From Balaenoptera acutorostrata (lineage: Eukaryota > Chordata > Mammalia > Artiodactyla > Balaenopteridae): a DNA stretch of 64,000 bases. The stretch covers positions 8,494,001-8,558,000 of the forward strand of contig NC_080067.1 in the NCBI RefSeq assembly GCF_949987535.1. Direction: 5' to 3'. Both the position numbers and the translations under genes were made by a program. The notes under the pieces were generated by a model. It searched no databases and had not been told where the DNA came from. It saw only the letters and a list, made by a program, of their open reading frames with translations. Numbering within the stretch: position 1 is the stretch's first letter; every line of letters begins with the position of its first letter. Of this stretch, positions 58,018 to 64,000 are shown piece by piece.

Positions 58018-60755
58018 GTAATCTATCTATTTTTTTTTTAATAATTAAAGTGAGTTTCTTACTGAGCAGTCATGTACTTTTTGATCTACTCTGACAGTTT
58101 CTGTCTTTTACCATTTAGACCATTCACATTTAAAGTGATTATTCATACCGTTGGATTGATGCCTACCATATTTTTAACCCTTTTTTACTTGTCACACTTA
58201 TCCTTTGTTACTTTGTTATCTTCATATTGTTTTCTACTTTTTCTGATTGTAAATCAGCATATGATTCCATTTTCTCTCCTCTCTTAGCATATCAATTATA
58301 CTTGTTTGTAAATTATTTTAGTAGTTGCTCTAGATTCTGCAATACTCATTTACAATTAACCTAAGCCTACTTTTGAATACACTATGTCACTTCACAAGTA
58401 ATGCAGGGACCTTCTAACAGAGTGTGTCCAATTTCTCTCTCTCATCCCTTCTAACTCTGCTGTCCTTCATTTCATTTATTCATAAGTGATAATTATCCAA
58501 TAAATTATTGCTACTCTTACTTTGAACAGCTCTCTTTTAGAGCAACTAAGAATAAGGAAAATATAATACTTTATTTTACCTTCATTTATTCCTGCTCTAA
58601 TGCTCTTCCTTCCTTTATGTAGACTTTCTTATCTGTATCATTTTCCATCTCTGAAGAACTTCTTTTAACATTTTCTGCAAGTCTACTGGCAACCAATTCC
58701 CTCAATTCTTGTCTGAGAAAGTCTTTATTTTTTCTTCATATTTGAAGGATAATTTCACTGGATATAGAATTCTAGGTTGATGATTATTTTCTTCTTTCAG
58801 TGCTTTAAATATTTCCCTCACTCTCACTTGCATGGTTCTGAAAAGAAGTCTGATGTAATCCTTATGCTTTTTCTTCTGTGAGTAAAGATTTTTCTCCTTC
58901 TGGCTTTTTTTTCAAAAGTCTCTCTTTTTTATTAGTTTTCTGTAGTTTGAATATAATATGTGTAGTTGTAGTTTTATTACATTCTCTCCTTTGTGTTCTC
59001 TGACCCTTGATCTGAAGTTTGGTGTCTGTCACTAATTTTGGAAAATTCTCAGTCGTTGTTGCTTCAAATATTTCTTATGTTCTTTTCTTTGTTTACCTTC
59101 TGGTATTCCTATTACATGTGTCTTACAACTCTTATAATTGTCCCACAATTCTTAGATACCTGTTCCTTTTCTTTGGTCTGTTTTCTCTTTGCTTTCAGCT
59201 TGGGATATTTCTATTCACATATCTTCATATCTTATATTGCTGATCCTTTCCTCAGCTGTTTCTACTGATGAGCCATCAAAGACATTCCTCATTTCTGTTA
59301 CAGACTTTTTATTCCTAGCATTTAGTTTTGATTCTTTCCATCTCTCTGCTTACATTATCCATCTGTTCTTGTATGTTTTTTACTTTTCCATTAGAGCTCT
59401 TAGTATACTAATTATAGTTATTTAAAATTCTAGTCATTTCTGAGTCTAGTTCTGGTGCTTGCTCTGTCTCTTGAGACTGTGGGTTTTTTTGTTGTGTTGT
59501 TTGTCTTTTTAACCTTTCATCATATCTCATAATTTTTATTGAAAGCTGGACATGATGTATTGAGCAGAAACACTAGGGTGAGCAGACCTTTACTGTCAGG
59601 TTTTATACTTATCTGGCTAGGAGTTAAGCTGCATTTACTGTTTGCTGTATCTGTAGGTGTCAGAAGTTAACATTTCCTTTACTGACCTTGTTTTTGTATC
59701 CTTTGCTGGCCCTTGGTCTTTCTTAGAGTCTCTTTCTTAAATAAAATCTGAGCATTACAATTCTTTCAGCTATAATCCCCTGTTATTATGAAGGAGTCCT
59801 ATTGATGTGGCAGTAAGTGTGAAGGGCAAGTGTTCTATGACTCTGTTACCGGGTATCTGTCTTTTTGTGGGTCTGTGCCCTGGCCTGTGAACCTTACAAC
59901 TACTTGTTAACTTTTCTCCCCTTCAGTGAGACAGGACGGCACTGGAGTTGTGCATTTCCCTTCTCCCGTATGAAAAGTTAGAAGGAAATGGAGCTGGACA
60001 TTTCCCTCATCGTGTATCAGTGAGGGTCTGGTAAAATCCTTTCTCTGGGAGGAAGGACTTTGTTAAGGAGAACAGAATGCTCTGGGCGTTTTTCAAAATA
60101 GTTGCTTTTCTCCTTCCTCTGCCAGAAGCAGCAGGGGATTTTTCTCTGATCTTCACTGTGAGAAGCTGGTGAGGCTCAAGAGGGTAAAACTCACAAAAGT
60201 GTGGGGATCCTCCTACTCTTGGGCCTCCAGGAGCCTTTTTAATACATATATATTTTTTCTTTGTCTCTAAGCTGGTCCAGGCTCAGTCTCCAGCAACTGG
60301 TCAACTACCACTTATGTGTTCCTACCAGTTCCTGGGCCCTGTGGCTTCTGTTCCCAATAAGCAGTGATTCTCTGTATTTATCTGTCTCTCCAGTTTTGGG
60401 GGCAGCGGTTTGCTCTGTCGCCTCAATTCTCTGATGGATCTAAGAAGAGTTGTTGATTTTTAGTTTGTTCAGCTTTTTTGTTATGAGGACAGGAGTGATG
60501 GCCTCCAAAATGTTCACATGTTAGACCCTGAGGGTCTTACCAATGAGCTCGACTAAACTTAAAAAACAGATACAGAGGTGTAAAAACTATTAAAGATCTT
60601 TTAAAAAATGCAAAGTTTTCAACATAAGGTACCAGTCTTTTACAAATCTTATACAAATACCAAAGTTAGTACAAAAATTGAAAATTGTAAGTCCAACTCT
60701 CTTGAATGTAGAGGCAAACGTCCTAAATAAAATATTTAAAGGTGATCCAACAGAT

Positions 60756-60866
60756 AATTTTTTTGGATATGTGGCATGAGGGATCTTAATTCACTGACCA
60801 GGGATCAAACCTGTGTCCCTTGCAGTGGAAGCATGGAGTCTTAACCACTGGACCACCAGGGAAGTT
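60756..60866 (-). mobile_element. Short tRNA-derived SINE (CHR relative, head only)
   Basis: TTTTTTTGGATATGTGGCATGAGGGATCTTAATTC through CAGTGGAAGCATGGAGTCTTAACC to CCACCAGGGAAG is the ~110-bp tRNA-like SINE form shared by cetartiodactyls. Duplication TCCAACAGAT at 60746-60755 and 60867-60876. Confidence 0.88.
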
Positions 60867-60876
60867 TCCAACAGAT

Positions 60877-62086
60877 TTTTTATAATTTCCTTTCTTTTAA
60901 AAAAACATTTTTGGAGAAGGATCTTAGCTTTTCTGATAGCTTCGTTACCACAAATGGGAAGTTTTTTGTTTTCAATTCACTGAACCATTTATGGAGGACA
61001 GTGTTAGGCCCCAAACAGATATTCTATATATGTTTTCAGTGAATGGATGAATATAACATGCAAAGCTCTCTAAGGGGAGTTGTGAGAAGCACATAATGAA
61101 AGGGCAAGGTCACTGCCCTTCAGGAGCTCACAGTCTCGTGGGGAGTCAGCCATAAGCATAATAGACTAACCCAAATCGGATTGTGATAATTGCCGCTATA
61201 GAGAAACAATCACACTTCTATAAGTGTGTGTGGGAAAGAGAGATTAATTCTAAAAGGCAGTGTTTATTTAGATCATGGTTTAAGAAATAGAGGGAAATGA
61301 AGCTTTCTGACTAAACTTAATTTCACAATTACCAAGAATCATAGAATTAGATTTGCACCGTGCTCTAACAGAGGCTTAGTTTTATTGCCAATTAGATCAT
61401 AGAACCATTTTAAAATGCTTATTCTGGATTCCAAAAACTTGATTGTAGTCCCTGAGTTTTTCAAAACTTTATCACTCTAAAGGTAGTATCCTGTCACTTT
61501 TATGGCAAATAGAAAATATCCTTGGTATTTTGTCTCAATGTGCATGACTTAAAAACTCCAGCCCCTCAATGTCTCATTCACTGTTTCTGGAGATCCTCCG
61601 GAAAATTTCATATGAACATTTAGACAGTCCTTTCTGGACATTTTGCCCTGTCCCTCCTTCTTACTGTGTGGCCCATGGCTCTAGAAGCCTTGTACGTAAG
61701 TGTCTCACCTTGTCACGGCTGCTAGAGCCTCCTGGGCCCTCAGCAGTGTTGCCTGTCACTTCTTTCCTACAACGAAGTTGTTTTATTCATATAGAAGGGA
61801 AAAGGGCTGTCCCCCACACTGCGTGGCCCTTTGTGAAATGGACACTGGTGTGGCTTGTGCTTCCACTGAATTTCCCTGAATCGCACACACACACACCTTC
61901 CTTTCTTTTTAGCCTCCACATGAACCTAAGGAATTAAGAAACGGGATTGTCTTCCAAGACATACTCTTTTTTCTTTTCCTATTCCCTATGAACTTTCCCA
62001 TTACTCTCTCTTTCAGGCAAACAATCGCCTCTCCCAAACCAGGCAAAACAAACAAACAAAAAATTCTCTTCCAAATCCTGTAGGCT
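60877..62086. other. Unassigned sequence with an ancient-repeat remnant
   Basis: Positions ~60985-61250 (CACTGCCCTTCAGGAGCTCACAGTCTCGTGGGGAG) resemble a common decayed mammalian dispersed repeat. The remainder, including a 122-codon plus frame at 61569-61937, has no recognisable domain. A short CACACACACACAC run lies near 61880. Confidence 0.4.
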
Positions 62087-64000
62087 TTTTTTTTTTTAAA
62101 CATCTTTATTGGAGAATAATTGCTTTACAATAGTGTGTTAGTTTCTGCTTTATAACAAACTGAATCAGCTATACATATACATATACATATATCCCCATAT
62201 CTCCTCCCTTTGTGTCTCCCTCCCACCTCCCTATCCCACCCCTCTAGGTGGTCACAAAGTACAGAGCTGATCTCCCTGAGCTATGAGGCTGCTTCCCACT
62301 AGCTATCTATTTTACGTTTGGTAGTGTATATATGTCCATGCCACTCTCTCACTTCATCCCAGCTTACCCTTCCCCCTCCCCGTGTCCTCAAGTCCATTCT
62401 CTATGTCTGCGTCTCTATTCCTGTCCTGCCCCTAATTCCTCAGAACATTATTATTATCTCTTTTTTAGATTCCATATATAAGTGTTAGCATACGGTGTTT
62501 GTTTTTCTCTTTCTGACTTACTTCACTCTGTATGACAGACTCTAGGTCCATCCACCTCACTACAAATAACTCAATTTGGTTCTTTTTATGGCTGAGTAAT
62601 ATTCCATTGTATATATGTGCCACATCTTCTATATCCATTCATCTGTTGATGGACACTTAGGTTGCTTCCATGTCCTGGCTATTGTAAATAGTGCTGCAAT
62701 GAACATTGTGGTACATGACTCTTTTTGAATTATGGTTTTCTCAGGGTATATGCCCAGTAGTGGGATTGCTGGGTCGTATGGTAGTTCTATTTTTAGTTTT
62801 TTAAGGAACCTCCATACTGTTCTCCATAGTGGCTGTATCAATTTACATTCCGACCAACAGTGCAAGAGGGTTCCCTTTTCTCCACGCCCTCTCCAGCATT
62901 TATTGTTTGTAGATTTTTTGATGATGGCCATTCTGACTGGTGTGAGGTGATACCTCATTGTAGTTTTGATTTGCATTTCTCTAATGATTAGTGATGTTAA
63001 GCATCCTTTCATGTGTTTGTTGGCAATCTGTATATCTTCTTTGGAGAAATGTCTATTTAGGTCTTCTGCCCACTTTTGGATTAGGTTCTGTGATTTTTTT
63101 GATATTGAGCTGCATGAGCTGCTTGTATATTGTGGAAATTAATCCTATTTCAGTTGCTTCATTTGCTACTATTTTCTCCCATTCTGAGGGTTGTGTTTTC
63201 ATCTTGTTTATAGTTTCCTTTGCTGTGCAAAAGCTTTTAAGTTTCATTAGGTCTCATTTGTTTATTTTTGTTTTAATTTCCATTTCTGTAGGAGGTGGGT
63301 CAAAAAGGATATTGCTGTGATTTATGTCATAGAGTGTTCTGCCTATGTTTTCCTCTAAGAGTTTTATAGTGTCTGGCCTTATATTTAGGTCTTTAATCCA
63401 TTTTGAGTTTATTTTTGTATATGGTGTCAGGAAGTGTTCTAATTTTATTCTTTTACATGTAGCTGTCCAGTTTTCCCAGCACCACTTATTGAAGAGGCTG
63501 TCTTTTCTCCATTGTATGTTCTTGCCTCCTTTATCAAAGATAAGGTGTCCATATGTACGTGGGTTTACCTCTGGGCTTTCTTTCCTGTTCCATTGATCTA
63601 TATTTCTGTTTTTGTGCCACTACCATACTGTCTTGACATACTGTAGCTTTGTAGTATAGTCTGAAGTCCGGGAGCCTGATTCCTCCAGCTCTGTTTTCTT
63701 TCTCAAGATTGTTTTGGCTATTTAGGGTCTTTTCTGTTTCCATACAAATTGTGAAATTTTTTGTTCTAGTTCTGTGAAAAATGTCATTGGTAGTTTGACA
63801 GGGATTGCATTGAATCTGTAGATTGCTTTGGGTAGTATAGTCATTTTCACAATATTGATTCTTCCAATCCAAGAACATGGTATATCTCTCCATCTGTTTG
63901 TATCACCTTTAATTTCTTTCATCAGTGTCTTATAGTTTTCTGCATACAGGTCTTTTGTCTCCTTAGGTAGGTTTATTCCTAGGTATTTTATTCTTTTTGT
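62087..64000 (-). mobile_element. LINE-1, 3' part, decayed; continues past window end
   Basis: The T tract at 62087-62097 is the poly(A) of an inverted L1. A ~420-bp 3' UTR follows (with CATATACATATACATATATCC), then ORF2 C-terminus read right to left. [15 protein letters not shown] (near 62880) shows the cysteine motif with its second Cys changed to Arg. Further ORF2 pieces lie in different frames between 62629 and 63922, including [11 protein letters not shown] and NAIPVKLPM. Stops and shifts exclude function. It belongs to a different 3' UTR lineage from the intact L1. Confidence 0.92.

Larger units (their letters stand above)
54390..60530 (-). repeat. Old LINE-1, minus strand, with nested insertions and an internal ORF2 deletion
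   Basis: In L1 direction (right to left) there is a decayed 5' region near 60530, an ORF1-like section (~59500-58650), the start of ORF2 (endonuclease, around 56950-56650 with GDFN still readable), then an abrupt jump near 56650 to late ORF2, the C-terminus, and 3' sequence toward 54390. The jump skips roughly residues 200-850, so about 2 kb including the reverse transcriptase is missing. Two SINEs and an NME4 pseudogene interrupt it. L1M/HAL1-type age is inferred from divergence. Confidence 0.75.

Noticed and set aside
57690..58094. Frames of 82-105 codons on both strands near the NME4 copy
   Set aside because: They arise from GC-rich pseudogene sequence; the meaningful NME4-like residues lie on the minus strand in broken frames.
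61569..61937. 122-codon plus-strand frame
   Set aside because: No recognised motif and no flanking gene structure; likely chance in a locally GC-richer stretch.
1..64000. CRISPR arrays, operons, phage or plasmid features
   Set aside because: The window is vertebrate nuclear DNA; no regularly spaced repeats or prokaryotic gene organisation exist here.

Overview
This window is repeat-rich mammalian nuclear DNA, almost certainly from a whale or dolphin (Cetacea). The main clue is a family of tRNA-derived SINEs of the CHR type (cetacean/hippopotamus/ruminant). They begin GGGCTTCCCTGGTGGCGCAG, carry a B-box-like GGTTCGAGCCC, and end in AAATAAATAAAT tails. Most copies here have the variant typical of cetaceans. 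The LINE-1 copies are also of the cetartiodactyl type. No spliced host gene, tRNA, rRNA or CRISPR array is visible, so the window looks intergenic or deep-intronic.

Layout. Positions 1-9,600 hold an old L1 3' end, three CHR SINEs, several MIR elements, one MLT1-like LTR and a hAT DNA-transposon relic. Positions 9,600-19,000 are unusually free of recognisable insertions. Inside this island, 15.9-16.1 kb has clustered octamer, homeodomain and E-box motifs resembling a conserved developmental enhancer. Positions 19,000-23,550 hold ancient MIR and LTR relics.

Positions 23,550-30,755 hold the centrepiece: a young, full-length LINE-1 on the minus strand with both reading frames open. It has a 5' UTR with a YY1-like site, a 301-aa ORF1 and a 1,272-aa ORF2. 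About 1.2 kb of non-L1 sequence follows its 3' end. That tail is divided by two separate poly(A) tracts, and the whole 7.2-kb unit is bracketed by one perfect 17-bp target-site duplication. This is the signature of a serial (two-step) 3' transduction.

Positions 31,000-54,400 hold MIR and LTR relics, two minus-strand L1 3' ends, several old plus-strand L1/HAL1-like fragments, and a solo LTR (about 41.8-42.5 kb) with a tandem GC-box array. Positions 54,390-60,530 hold an old minus-strand L1 later interrupted by two SINEs and by a processed pseudogene recognisable as NME4 (mitochondrial nucleoside diphosphate kinase). Each of the three insertions has its own target-site duplication. Positions 62,087-64,000 are the 3' part of another, decayed minus-strand L1 that runs off the window.

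Functionally, the only intact protein-coding capacity is the L1 ORF1p/ORF2p pair. Such machinery would account for the SINE copies, the NME4 retrocopy and the transduced segment, all of which have poly(A)-type tails and target-site duplications. All family names are from recognition of sequence features; no database search was run.
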